A stretch of 64,000 nucleotides of DNA from Pterobdella sp. o SKG-2022 (GCA_964035795.1 OZ038325.1:9608875-9672874); one strand, 5' to 3'. Numbered from the stretch's first letter, positions 25,000 through 43,706 are shown. Notes: generated by a model not told the origin, from the sequence alone. Made by a program: numbers and translations.

Positions 25000-26271
25000 T
25001 CAGGCCTGTCTCAACTTGGCAAGTCTTTGTGACAGCTCGTCCTGAATAACCATAATAATATAAATAATAATGGAAAAAATAATAATGTCTATAATAATAA
25101 TACCAATAATAATCACGAAAGAAAAAATAATAATACGAGTATGAAGATAAGTGGCCTAGAGCAAAATTAATTGAAATCAAACATTTATCAGCTCAACAGC
25201 ACATCACAAATAATAATAATAATAATAATAATTTAAAAAAATTAATAATAATAATAATTTAAAAAAATTAATAATAATAATAATTTAAAAAAATTAATAA
25301 TAATAATAATTTAAAAAAATTAATAATAATAATAATTTAAAAAAATTAATAATAATAATAATTTAAAAAAATTAATAATAATAATAATTTAAAAAAATTA
25401 ATAATAATAATAATTTAAAAAAATTAATAATAATAATAATTTAAAAAAATTAATAATAATAATAATTTAAAAAAATTAATAATAATAATAATTTAAAAAA
25501 ATTAATAATAATAATAATAATTTAAAAAAATTAATAATAATAATAATTTAAAAAAATTAATAATAATAATAATTTAAAAAAATTAATAATAATAATAATT
25601 TAAAAAAATTAATAATAATAATAATTTAAAAAAATTAATAATAATAATAATTTAAAAAAATTAATAATAATAATAATTTAAAAAAATTAATAATAATAAT
25701 AATTTAAAAAAATTAATAATAATAATAATTTAAAAAAATTAATAATAATAATAATTTAAAAAAATTAATAATAATAATAATTTAAAAAAATTAATAATAA
25801 TAATAATTTAAAAAAATTAATAATAATAAATAATAAGGATAAAAAGAGAGACTTGTTCTTGTGATGCTTGGGTGGCACCCCCAATGGAGGTGGTTTGAGC
25901 CTGAGGCAGATCCATGTTCAGCTCCAAGCTGTGGTGGTTCAATGGGGAGAGTGCCAATGTGATGTAGAAAACACACCAACATGTAAATTATTATAGAGCA
26001 CTCATCACATCTCACCACCTCACATCCATCCCCCCCAACTACCCAGCCTCATCAGCCACTTCCTGCATGAGAGAGTCCACTTGGTTTTGAGGAGTGGTCA
26101 AGGTGGAGGAGGCTGCCATGGTGTCCCCCATCACCTGTGGTGAGGTTGTTGATGAAATTGTTGTGTTGATATTATTGATCAAGTTTTGGGTTAGTGTTTG
26201 TCACCTTGTGTTGTTGGTGTTTAATAATGAAATAAATATTTTGTTATTCCTGTAGGATCATCCTCGTCATC

Positions 26272-26303
<32 letters not shown>

Positions 26304-27683
26304 CACCATCATCATGTACTTGAGATTGGACATCCAGATTTTCAAATTGAGTTTCAAAACGATCCATCAGAGTGGATATCTGCAATAATAATAATAATAA
26401 TGATAACAAAATAATAAACAATAACAATAATAACATGAATAAAAAAATAACAATACCAAACAGCAACAAGCACACAACACAAGGAACCTTCTCCAGATTC
26501 ATGGACTTCATGGCAGTCTCCATGGCTTTGACTACTCCACCCATTGAACCTGTCACCTTAGAGTGACCACCATTAATATCACCAGAGGTTTACCCTCATG
26601 AATGTTTTGAATTTATGGTTTTAGTGATCAGATTTATTATTATTATTTATTGATCACTGACTTGTTTGGTTGTCACAGCAGTCTGTACTCTTGCTGTGAC
26701 TGCATCCACTCTTGCACTCATCCTGCATAATTATAATATAACGACTTCAATAATAAGAATAATTCTAAACAAATATAACTAACAACAATAAAATGTTCTT
26801 GATAAGCTTATGCTTGTAATTATTTTAAATTTATAAGTGCTTTCATTTCAAACAATAGTAAAAATAATATTATTTAAATAAAATTTTAATAATAATATAC
26901 AGCATATATTTGTCTTTAAAAAATTCAAATTTTTTTTCTGCTAACAAACACTAACTTTCTGTAGATGAGGGCCTGGTTCTTCTGCCTGATGGAGTTTTCT
27001 GCATGTATCTTTGCCCCTTCCATGTTGCCTTGCTGGATTGCCTGTGCATGTGAATTTATTTGTACATGTGATTGGGTCAAGTGGTGACATATGAACATGA
27101 AGCAATCATGTGGCTTCACTCACAAGATGACATGAAGAATGACCTTTTTTAGTTTATTTTTTTCTTCTTTTTCATTTTTTTCACACTTTTTTGCATTTCT
27201 TTCAAGATCTTTGGCTGCAAACTTCAAGTTAAACAAGTGTTCTATACACGTTGTGAAGGAAATAAGCGATGGATTTTATAAAAGAATATATTCAATAGAA
27301 AATGAGACAATGATTTAAGACAGCCTGCTAAGAGATATACACAAAACATAGTTTGAGAAATAAATGTGATAATCAATTGATGTATTCGAAAATTTGATGA
27401 TGGTTAATTTTATGTTATATAAAGACTAAAATTCAAAAAAAATTGTGATAATTTTCAACTTCTAAATCTTTATGGCATATTCATTTTATATATAAAATCC
27501 TGTCTTGCATCAAATGATCATGGAATCTAAAGTAATGATCATACGAAAAATTGAAAATTACTTCAATAATGTAAAATTTATAAGATTCGGAATTTAAAAT
27601 TAATTAAAAATAAAGTAAATATCCTAAATACAGAAGACTATTTATATGTTCTTTTAAAGGATACTTTCCATTTGTTTTGACAT
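25000..27683 (-). CDS. CHMP1B: CHMP1, ESCRT-III subunit
   Basis: CHMP1 is a late-acting ESCRT-III subunit that recruits VPS4 and other MIT-domain proteins during membrane scission. Nine exons join in phase to 200 aa (human CHMP1B 199): 27683-27665, 27241-27144, 27041-26956, 26722-26662, 26556-26488, 26379-26320, 26134-26043, 25928-25853 and 25041-25000. The first coding exon is only 19 nt and encodes MSKQME plus one base. Continuing blocks are KHLFNLKFAAKDLERNAKKC, GNMEGAKIHAENSIRQKNQA, MSARVDAVTARVQTAV, GSMGGVVKAM, STLTTPQNQVDSLMQEVADE and LELNMDLPQ. The last exon encodes the C-terminal MIM1 helix DELSQRLAKLRQA. The last intron holds the 26-bp satellite. Assignment to CHMP1B rather than CHMP1A rests on the C-terminal motif. 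Confidence 0.96.
25205..25832 (+). repeat. 26-bp A/T-only satellite, about 23 copies, in the last CHMP1 intron
   Basis: The unit attt-A7-tt-(aat)4-a repeats with almost no change; one unit carries an extra aat near 25510. The array contains no G or C. It occupies most of the intron between the CHMP1 exons at 25853 and 25041. There are no unique spacers, so it is not a CRISPR-like array. Confidence 0.97.
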
Positions 27684-29106
27684 TCTCAACTTTTAAAAAA
27701 TTTATTAACAGATATTTTATAAAAAAAATTTTCAAAATAATTGTATTTCTTCCAAAAGACTTTTTTAAATACGAAAGTGGGTTGTTTACAGGCGATTAAG
27801 CTTCCCGTGATTATTAACCTCGGTTCAATGCTTTAAATTTTATTTTAAAGTATTATTTCAATTCTGAATAATTATACTCAAAAAATATAATGAAAAAATA
27901 TTCTAATTATTCAAATCTTTTTTTTAAAAATTGAACATTATATTTGATCTTATATTTTTGATTTCTTCAATAAACTCCTAAAATACGTGTAAGTTTATTC
28001 AAGCAATCTTTACAAAAATTTTTCAAAATTTTCTCACTATGTTTCCACCATAAATGTATCCATGTAATAAAACTGGAATAAAATGGATATACTACGAAAC
28101 ATCATGAAACCTTGCGAACGAAGATGACTTATTAACGAAGCCAAGAGTTTAGTGGTGGAGTGCAGTTTTTTGGAAAAGAAAGATGACACATTACTGTTTA
28201 CTACTGCTTGTTACCACAGAGTTTGTTAACACAGAGTTTTTTAATTTTAAAGAAAGCATTTTCAGAATTTCACACTGTTGTTAGAAAAGTTTCTCTTACA
28301 CAATTTTGCGCACTTTAGCAAACTATTTTTAATTCTCTTTGCTATTCTCATTTGTTTGATGACGTTGAGTATTGGTTTCTTTAAATTTCAGTTTCGTAAG
28401 CCAAACAACAAGATAGCAATGCTTTAAACTCAAAAATTCCAAATAATTTGTGAATATCTTTCAGATATGAAAGCACATAATGCTGATGAAAGAAATTATG
28501 ATTCTCCAACTCAACACTGCCATTTTATATATGATTTTACACACTGGAGAAATATAAGATACTTTTTATTGCCGATATTCCAGTTGGAAAAGCTAATGAC
28601 TGGAGCAAGATCGAAAATTAGTCGCCCCATACTGGGGGTTTTCTTAGCTCAACAGATGTTTCACAAGGTGTTACTCTTTTGTACTCAATTGTCGGTCCGT
28701 GGAGGATTGAACCCGGTAAATTTCGATAATTAATCTAATGCTCTACCAGCTGAGCTATACTGGCCGATATGAAGCAAGGTCAGTGGCGATTTTGATTTTT
28801 TTGTAACATTAATAATTTAAAGAATAGCCATAGTTTCGCATTGATTAATCAACTTCGATAATATAAAAAAGTCGATTTTATTAAAAAACTTCGTGTAAAA
28901 GCTTCGAATGAATGAGGGTAAAATAGTTTTCATGGCTGGAGGCAAATCATAAAAAAAATTCCCTTATAAGAAATGTTATCATTGATGCCATTTTGGTTGG
29001 CACAAGCAGCTTGAACCCTCCAATCTCCTTCAAATCCTCATAGTCAGCTGCAGGTTATAAATTCTCCATTATATATATCAACTTCCATTACGTCGTTACA
29101 GAGCCA
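27684..29106. other. Intergenic upstream of CHMP1
   Basis: AT-rich, with no supported coding exon. An open frame at 28467-28733 overlaps the tRNA-like element and has no recognisable content. Confidence 0.6.
28694..28765 (-). pseudogene. tRNA-Ile(AAT)-like sequence, probably a pseudogene or tRNA-derived element
   Basis: On the minus strand, GGCCAGTATAGCTCAGCTGG includes a good A box, and GGTTCAATCC is a good B box. The anticodon loop reads TTAATTA, giving AAT (Ile). The acceptor arms (GGCCAGT and ACGGACC) have two mismatches, the anticodon stem has one, and the T-arm stem is poorly paired and about one base short. A functional tRNA is therefore unlikely, although the internal promoter boxes are intact. 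Confidence 0.55.
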
Positions 29107-30632
29107 TCAACTCATGCACCACGAACCGTCATAGATGTTGATGTCGAAGACATACATGTGGTTCTTGGGCTCGGTGTAGAGCACTAAAAAGCGACAGGGC
29201 CTCAGCACCAGAGCTTTGATGCAGGATGTGTGCACTTTCATCAGCCTGTACCCGGGCCTCTGTGCCTCAGAAATCCAACACACGTCTGTTCCTCGGGCCA
29301 AAACCTTCAGAGGTCTGTGGATTTCGAGCATTAGTTTGGCCGCCAAGAAGTTTTCGTCGTCTGTGTTGAGGGGTTGTTGTGTGGCAAGTAACATCGCATA
29401 ATACTACATTCCTCATAAAAGCTCCACATACCCCTACACAACAACACAACAGTTCATCACAACAAAATTATTGCATAAATTACATAAGCCACGAAATTTA
29501 ACAAGAAAATCGATCTTTCCAATGGCAATATTTTTTCCAAAGTCCACAGCTAGCCACGTCAGCTCCTTGCTGTTCGAGTGCACATAAGCACATGTGAGAT
29601 TCAATCTGGGTTGGTAGGGTGTGGTGTGATGTGGCATAGTGTGGTATGATGGCGTAATTTGATGTAGTATGCTATAATGAAATGTAATATGACGTCACCC
29701 ATCAACAGCCAACTCTCCAGGGAAGTGTTGATGGTTGTTGACAGTGAGCACTTGTTTGTTCAGAGCCAAATCTTTTGCCATGTTTCCTATACGCTCTGTG
29801 TTATTTATATTATAATTATTCGAGCAGATGGTGCCTGTAAAAGCAGATGTCTTTCATCCCTCCATATGAGAGACCACTAAAACACTCACGGTCGTGCACT
29901 TCAAAGGTAAAGACGATCAACCTGGTCTCTGCTGGTGCCCACACTACCACATATCTGGTGATGAGGGAAGTGTGCACTCATGGCTTGTTCAATATAACAG
30001 GAGATAAAGGTTTGTAATGATAGGGAGCACCTATAGAGAATCTTCATCAGGTTGTCACATGAGATGTTCTCTTTGATATAACCTCCATTCTGTCGCTAGT
30101 ATTCTTTCTTATTATTTCATAATGACAATTGTTATGATGTATGTACCAGGCTTTCGGACCTCCAGCACGCCATTCGCGTGTTTTCCATTGTTTCTGGAAC
30201 CCTCAGTTTCACCATCTTCAATATCCACAACCTCTTATACCCTCCTTGCCTATCTGTGTGCAAATCATTGTTTTGATTATGATACTCGACTTCAAACACA
30301 CCTGAAGACTTGTCCATGAATTTGGCGAAAAGGAAAACATCCGCAAAGAGCTTCCGCTTGGCCAGATCAACTGCCAACCAGCTGGGACTCGACGTGCTTT
30401 GGAGAGCTGCGAATGTGATGTCAGAATTGTCGATGGCAAAGTTGCCTGCGAAGGTCAAGAACCAGAGACTGGATGTAACGTTCATACCCTCCGCTAAGTT
30501 CTTGCAGTAACATCCTGCTGCGGCAAGTTGGAGTGGTGAGGTTTTCGAGTTTAAAGGTTAATCGATTTTCAATCTTCACAATGTATACAAACCAGTAAAA
30601 AGGAAGACGACTAAGAAGATGGTGATGAGCAT
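29107..30632 (-). CDS. Secreted protein with two discoidin (F5/8 type C)-like domains
   Basis: A signal peptide exon (30632-30593, MLITIFLVVFLFTG) joins 30514-30302 in phase, giving CYCKNLAEGMNVTSSLW, FAIDNSDITF and the family block PSWLAVDLAKRK. A later exon ending at 29890 carries TRYVVVWAPAETRLIVFTFEV. A second domain follows: 29771-29699 (LALNKQVLTVNNHQHFPGELAVDG), 29605 to about 29497 (LTWLAVDFGKN) and an exon ending at TGA 29107 (RGTDVCWISEAQRPGYRLMK). The pattern ALNK...AVDG...WLAVDLG is typical of galactose-binding discoidin/fucolectin-like folds. Exons in the 29890-30300 region and the junction before the last exon are not fully resolved, and two tandem genes remain possible. Such proteins often bind sugars or cell surfaces; the ligand is unknown. 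Confidence 0.65.
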
Positions 30633-31516
30633 GTCAGTAGCTCAAAATGTTCCTAGGAATTCCTTCTGTGCCGATGTTTGTGAGTTTGTTTACGACATGT
30701 GTGATGTCTTCCTTTGACATCATTTTTTTGAAGCACTTTATTTTGGAGATTATTATTTCCAAAGTTACAGCAGTTATAAAACGTTTTCCTAGAAAAATGA
30801 AAACTAAAATTTGAAACAATTGTTAAAAAAGTTTCCGTTGTCAACAAGAGGGTAAGTTATCTCCGAATAAAGAAATCCCTTGAAGCACGAATATTTATAA
30901 TGCCATATATTAATTCTATTTTTAACTTCATGTTCCATTTTCAACTCCTAGTTTCTATTATAATTTATTTGTAAACCTCGTTTTGCATTAAACCACGTGG
31001 GGTGTTGTTGATCTTACAAATGCAGCTATTCAATATGCCAACCTCAAATCCAAAGGCTGCCACAGCATCGGAATTTTGTTGAAAAACTGTTGTGATTCAA
31101 CGGGACTGAATGACTGAAAGGTATGAAGTACTTTAAAGAAAATAGAAGAAAATGACTGATGAGTATATTGATGTTCAACCTATCATTAATAAAGTTAAGC
31201 CTATAATTTAAATGCATTATGTTTAATACATAAATATATAGTGTGTCATAGACTCAACAGCATACAGGAGAACAATGGAAGCTAAATATTACTGGTGGTA
31301 TATAATGAGAATCACGACTTTGCGAACTCAAAACATTTAATCAACTGCTTATATGACTTGTGGTGCTTTGAAAATTTAAATTCTTACGATTTGAAATGTC
31401 AGATCCAAATTGGTAACATTTGAATAGATTCTAAATCACTCCAAAACATCGTCAAGGCAATGAGAAACGAGACACTAACAGTACAACAAGACTGACACGC
31501 TACACAACATTCACAG
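30633..31516. other. Divergent intergenic region before MYRF
   Basis: 884 bp between the discoidin-like gene (minus) and MYRF (plus). No coding exon is supported. The promoters of both genes are expected here. Confidence 0.5.
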
Positions 31517-38092
<6,576 letters not shown>

Positions 38093-38902
38093 TTTTTTAT
38101 ATTTTTCTTCAACTTTCTCATAATGGAATCCACTTTTAGTTCAAACTTGAAACTTGCTTTCTCACATTTTGTTTCCATTATTGTTAATTCAGATATATTT
38201 TACTGTTATGCACCCTCCACAACATTACTCATGTTATGTGATGGAGTTGAACGTGGGAAACCATTTCTTGAAATGAAACATTTAAAAAGCTAAATAGCTA
38301 TGGCATTATGACATTTTCAAAATACATTTTGATTATTAATAATATACAATGAGTTTCAATGAAGACTTGACTAATACAGTGATATTGTCAGCCTATGACT
38401 ACATTACAACCACTGTGACATGCGCAAAACATCTTAAAGCAACTACAAGATCTGCGGTTCTAGTGCGATGGTGTTAAGTCGCCAAACGACCTTCACCATG
38501 GCCAAATGAAGCTGTGGTTTGAGGTGCTGGGAAGGAGATGGTCTCAAAAAGCAAAAGCATAGGCGGAAAGTCCAAAATAGAATGTGTATGCGATGCTTGG
38601 GAGAATCTCGAAAAGGAGTAAAGAGTTATGTGAAGAGATCGTTAGAGATGAAGATGATGAGGTGTGTTTGTGGAGATTAGGTGTTTGCAGTTCAACCATG
38701 GTGAAGTCCACATTTAAGGATGACTCCTAGGTTTCCTTTTAATCTTTGTGACGTTTGAAAAGACTTACGAAATATTTTTTATAAACACCGTATTCAAAGG
38801 CAAATCAAAAACTTTTCAGTTTTGTTTATTTTGAAATTTTTTAAATAGTTTATTTAACGATTTAGTCTCTAGGTGTCTCGTAACGATATAAACAACCACC
38901 AA
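38093..38902. other. Intergenic, MYRF 3' region
   Basis: No gene supported. This is MYRF 3'UTR and downstream sequence, with no convincing open frame. Confidence 0.6.
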
Positions 38903-39378
38903 ATGGGAGACAAAGACCTTTCAAGCAGAAGTGGTGAGGGATATTATGAACATGACAACATAAAAATTTCCATCACTTTTCGACAGATGTCACTCCGAAT
39001 GGAATGGTTCGTCACCCAGACAGGAACTTCAACAGCAATTCTTCCGTCAAAAAGTCCCGCAGGAAGAAGACCAAATCATTCCGACCTCCCCGCCACAAAT
39101 CTTCCAAGAGAAGGGTGCACTTCATGATAGGCAAAACCATCTTTCCACACAAGGCATCTTCTTCACAGTCCCCCATCCTAAGAGCCCTGTCGAGCAGAAG
39201 ATCAAAGTACCACAAAAAAAGACCTTTGACCTTGTGGCCTGACGCCACCTTACGTAAAAGTATCACTAGAGCACTGAGACATGCAGCGAAGAAGGCGGAG
39301 AAGAAAAGGGATCAAAGAATGTACCGCATGTCACCAGCCAGAAAGAGTGTCACAAGACGACGTTCTATCAGATTATGA
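38903..39378 (+). CDS. Small, extremely basic protein of unknown family
   Basis: Exon 38903-38933 (MGDKDLSSRS, donor GTGAGG) joins 38987-39378 in phase across a 53-bp intron, giving about 140 aa. An alternative is a single-exon start at ATG 39004 (124 aa). The protein is rich in Arg, Lys and Ser (VKKSRRKKTKSFRPPRHKSS, KRRV, RSKYHKKRP, RALRHAAKKAEKKRDQR) and ends in SPARKSVTRRRSIRL, which includes SP-basic motifs like those of linker-histone or sperm basic proteins. That likeness is compositional only. It ends 53 bp from the DNAI1 stop codon, tail-to-tail. I cannot name a family. Confidence 0.5.
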
Positions 39379-39431
39379 TTTGAAATTTTTTAATGACATA
39401 AAAAAAACAAGTTTTTTGTTACATTTAATAG

Positions 39432-40418
39432 TTAGTTGTTTTTTGGTATGAGACTATCTAATATCTTTTGTATTTTGTCGATCTCAAACTTGCGACGAAT
39501 CGCTTCCTTTTCCTCTTCCTTCAGTTGCTCATGTCCCTTCTTACCCTGTGTTTTGAGGGAAATACAATGTTATTATGATGCTGCATGGGTTTTGAGGGTT
39601 AATACAACATTAAAACATTACTTTGGGTATCCTTCGTAGGTTAGGAGATAATTTCCAAGTCTGCAATATCCCACTGTTGAGAATGAAGATGATATAAGTA
39701 AGCATGAAAATGAAGAAAAAGAATTTTATGAGTTACAGGGAATCTCCAGTGAGAAGGACAAAGTGGTTGAAGGAGAGGACGTTGACGGCTGCGGTTGAAA
39801 GGTTGTTTTGACGACATAAGCTGTCAACCTTGCTGGTGTTCAAATCATACAAGTGGATCTGTGTGGTAATGAGGATTTTTCGTGTGGTGTGGTGGGATAT
39901 GGTGAAGTGTGGTGTGGTGGGGTATGGTGAGGTGGGGTAGCACATGACGTAATATATACCAACTTTGGAATCAGCAGTGGAAGCAGCAAGCACCGTGGAA
40001 GAGAATGAAGTCCACTGAACACTCAGCACTGCACTACCCAACTCCAAGTGTAGAAGGGCTCTGTTTGTATTTGTGTGTGTGTTTCGTTTTTCTTGTTTGT
40101 TTTTGAGTGTTTTTAAAGAGTGGCATGGGTGGATTGTTAGTGTTTATGTTTACATTTTTGGGTGATCGACATGCCATATTCTGACGCAGCAGTCATCACC
40201 ACATGTGGCGAACACTTTTTCGTGGTGCTGGTTCCAATGCACCTGTGTGTTTTTGTGTGCTTGCATTTGTTTTTGTTATGCTCGTTTTTTTTGCGTTAGG
40301 ATGCTGTGGTCGTATATTTGCTCATATCCTCCATTCATTTCTATCTCACCTGGTTTACTGTGGAGAGGTGTGCTTGATAGGAACATAAGAATCTGGAAAT
40401 ATGATGATGATGATGGTC

Positions 40419-40457
<39 letters not shown>

Positions 40458-43400
40458 GTGGTGGTGATGATGATACCTGACACATTGATTAGTTGCACAC
40501 AGATGCACTTTGCCATCCTCACTAGCGACCAGAGCCCAGTGTGGTTTGTGAGGGTGAAGGTCCAAGCTACTGCAAGATGCTGTGTGTGTTTTGTGTTTAT
40601 GTGTGTGTATATGTTTGTGAGATCGATCCAACAATGGTCCCCACCTTTTATACTGACCCCCAACCCCTCCACCTCTTCCAGGCTCATCACTTCCCAACAT
40701 GACATCTCGTTCTGTTAACATCATCGTCATTACTATCCTCATCCATCATCATAATCCTCTCCATTATCATCATCATCATCCTCATCACCTTAATGATAGT
40801 CCAGCACAGAAACCTGCCATCTCTCGAGACTGAATAGAAGTTCAAGTTGTTCTCCTCTATCGACTTCCATCTTACCTGTGAGCAACTATGTCACACACAC
40901 ACGTACGTAAAAACACACGCACACAACCAACCTTCCACACTACGTCATCGTGTCTGCCTTCAATCAGGTCACTGTTGAATAGAGCTTCTTGATTGGACGT
41001 GACGTCATACACAACGATCTGGCCATTAGACAGTCCAGCCACTAAGAGATTAGGGTGGAGAGGGTGAATGTCGAGGCACATGATACTTTGAGGTAAGTGG
41101 ATGGTGATCTCAGGGTGGGACGGGTTTTTGAGGGTGTTGAAGGTGATGATGCCAGTTGATTGGTTCTCCAAATCGTCTGCCATGTTGGATACATGTTCAT
41201 TGGAATTTTTGATAATTTCTGGTACAAAATAGTACATGGAGGTAGAAAAGATGTGATGGTGGGACTCACATGATCCATATGAGGCTGCAAAGAGATCAGG
41301 GTAGGTGTCACTCCAGCAGACATCTGTCACCTGTAAATAATTCCTTTTCAGCTTGAACCTCCACAGTGGCAACAAACTACCTTGCTCCTTCAAGTCATCT
41401 GTGCCGTCCTCGAAGTATTTTAAGTCTGTGTGAATTTTTGTGGAAGTTTGTGTTTGTGTGTTTTTATGTGTGTTTATCATTGCCAACTTCACCATGTACT
41501 ATAGAATTATATATGTTCTGGTTGACCATCCTCTCAATTATCTTGGCTCTGGTTGCCAGCTGATGACGTCATTAGGATACGTTATTGTTATTTTTATTTG
41601 CATAATGTTAAATTTTCAATTCAAATACTTGTTTGTGGTTGGTCACTTCAACTTCCTCTTTCTTGTCTTTCTGTGACATCATCATATTTGGGTAAACCTC
41701 ATTACGTATGCATTAACCTCATCAAGTACTCAAACCTGTTGGTCTCGTTGGTAGGCTTGGTAAATCACCCACTGACTACAAAATCCTCCCACCTCTTCCT
41801 TTTCTACCGCTTCTGTGTGTGTTCCTTGTTCCTGTCGTCATCTTCAATTCTTATCCCATCATCTTTATCCCTAAATCAATACCACCATCCTCAACCATCA
41901 CCACCCTCTCAACATCATCATCATCACCACCCTCTCAACATCATCATCATCATCACCCTCTCAACATCATCATCATCACCACCCTCTCAACATCATCATC
42001 ATCATCACCCTCTTAACATCATCCTCATCACCACCCTCTCAACATCAGCATCATCACCACCCCCTATATCACCACCTTGTAAGGTCTATTATATGTTTGT
42101 GAGGCTCTTTCAGTGAAATCGAATTGATTCTTACTTTTTTTCTTGCTCTCTTCGCCTTCCTGTTTGTATAACGTTCTATTTTTATTTTGCTAATCACTTA
42201 ACAAACATACCATGTCATCTCCTTTCATCTTCCCTCCACTATTTGCTCCCTCACTCTTCTTTGCACCTGTTCGTTATCACTCTTTATCACTTCTCTTATC
42301 ACCCAGCATCACCAACCCCTCTTATCACCCAGTATCACTAACCCCTTTTATCACCCAGCATCACCAACCCCTCTTATCACCCAGCATCACTAACCCCTTT
42401 TATCACCCAGCATCACCAACCCCTCTTATCACCCAGCATCACCAACCCGTCTTATCACCCATCATCACCAACCCCTCTTATCACCCAACATCACCAACCC
42501 CTCTTATCACCCAGCATCACCAACCCTTCCACCAACCCACCAAATCTTCTACCCATCCACCCACTCACGATCTCTCCTCTTTCCTTCTTCACTATCTGCC
42601 TCAATCTGTTTTGAAGTAATATTTTCATATTTAAATATGAAATAGACAACATGAAGTAAACATGATGACGTAGACAAAAAGAGGTAAATATGATGACGTA
42701 GGCAACATGGAATAAATATGATGACGTAGACAAAATGGAGTAAACATGATGACGTAGACAACATGGAGTAAATATGATGACGTAGAAAAAATGGAGTAAA
42801 TATGATGACGTAGACAACATGGAGTAGAGACCTTATGACCGTCAATGGAGAGGTGCACCACGAGGTTGCTATTGAGCTGAGGAGTTTTGACGAAGGATTG
42901 CAGCTGGTGTGGGAAAGTAACATAAGTTTTTTAGGTTTTATGTGTGTGCTGTTTTGTGCTTTTTAATGATGTGGTAATATACGGATGTGATTTATAGTCA
43001 TGTGATATAAATGAAGAATATTACTTTGAAGTCGAAGATGACAGAGTCTTTGGCTGTACGTGGGTTGTCAGCTGTCAAAATTCTCGTGAACTCCTCCTTC
43101 AACTCCTTCAGCAACAACATCAACATGACATTCATACAAAAACAAGAATCATATTGGCGACTACCAACCAACCCTTGGCTCAGAAGGCTTAACTAACAAA
43201 AAAAAACAAAGACGGTCAAACTGACAAAGACAACCTGATCAGTCAACTGCACAACTGCCTTCGAGAGGGATTCTGCAGTCTGAAATAAGATCATCTCACA
43301 TCATCATCACGCCACATGAGAACAAAAACACACAATTACCAACACACCTCATCATCAATGGATTGAGTATGCAGCTTTTCCGTTTCCTGTGGAGATTAAG

Positions 43401-43489
43401 TAGGGTTGAAAGCTACGAATTCAAACTGTGTTTATAACCTTGTTGTGTTTTGACAGAGTCACAGTCTTTGCTTTGTTCTTATGCACCAT
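39432..43489 (-). CDS. DNAI1: DNAI1, axonemal outer-arm dynein intermediate chain 1
   Basis: DNAI1 is a WD-repeat subunit of the outer dynein arm of motile cilia. Twenty-two exons can be joined in phase to about 604 aa (human 699): 43489-43439, 43386-43348, 43279-43235, 43105-43025, 42903-42832, 42605-42569, 42266-42211, 42159-42076, 41831-41736, 41670-41629, 41559-41493, 41425-41270, 41176-40932, 40875-40789, 40711-40665, 40569-40477, 40392-40350, 40242-40154, 40060-39964, 39858-39737, 39673-39622 and 39545-39432. Family blocks are ELKEEFTRILTADNPR, FTERASQTYNRP, AKIIERMVNQN, GSLLPLWRFK, LFAASYGSYDLENQSTGI, TLKNPSHPE, MCLDIHPLHPNLL, LNFYSVSRDGRFLCW and KLSPNLRRIPKGKKG. The 40665 donor is uncertain. 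Its presence implies motile cilia in this animal. Confidence 0.94.
41880..42065 (+). repeat. CACCACCCTCTCAACATCATC-type repeat in a DNAI1 intron
   Basis: Units of about 23-27 bp, caccctctcaacatcatc plus a variable number of CAT triplets, lie between DNAI1 exons ending at 42076 and starting at 41831. Confidence 0.85.
42299..42535 (+). repeat. 26-bp tandem repeat, about 9 copies, in a DNAI1 intron
   Basis: The unit tcacccagcatcaccaaccc plus ctctta repeats between the small DNAI1 exons at 42266 and 42569. Confidence 0.92.
42645..42830 (+). repeat. 28-bp repeat with a TGACGTA core, about 6 copies, in a DNAI1 intron
   Basis: Each unit contains gatgacgtagacaacatgga or a close variant, then gtaaatat. 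TGACGTA resembles half of a CREB/ATF site. The array ends directly at the DNAI1 exon boundary at 42832. Confidence 0.92.
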
Positions 43490-43706
43490 TTTGAAGTGAA
43501 AAGTGAAGGTTATATTTCATAAAATATTTCAATCAAGGTTAGTTGTTAAGCAGTATCCGGGTGGCAAAAATTTGTTGGCATGGTTACGGGTGAAAATGTT
43601 TGGAAGCTTAAAAAAATAGTGTATGCCAATTATTTATTATAGTTTTTATCGAATTAACTTTTACTGTTTAATTATAATTTATGTCAGGTGCTCAGTTTTT
43701 CGAAAT
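43490..43706. promoter_or_regulatory. Shared promoter space of DNAI1 and BBLN
   Basis: The divergent start codons are separated by 217 bp. A possible 5'UTR splice acceptor for BBLN (TTTATGTCAG at about 43686) lies inside. Bidirectional use is inferred from layout. Confidence 0.45.

Noticed and set aside
25205..25832. Regular repeat that might look like a CRISPR array
   Set aside because: Units are direct head-to-tail copies with no unique spacers, and the context is a eukaryotic intron.
28467..28733. 88-codon plus-strand open frame
   Set aside because: No family signal, no neighbours to splice to, and it overlaps the tRNA-like element on the other strand.
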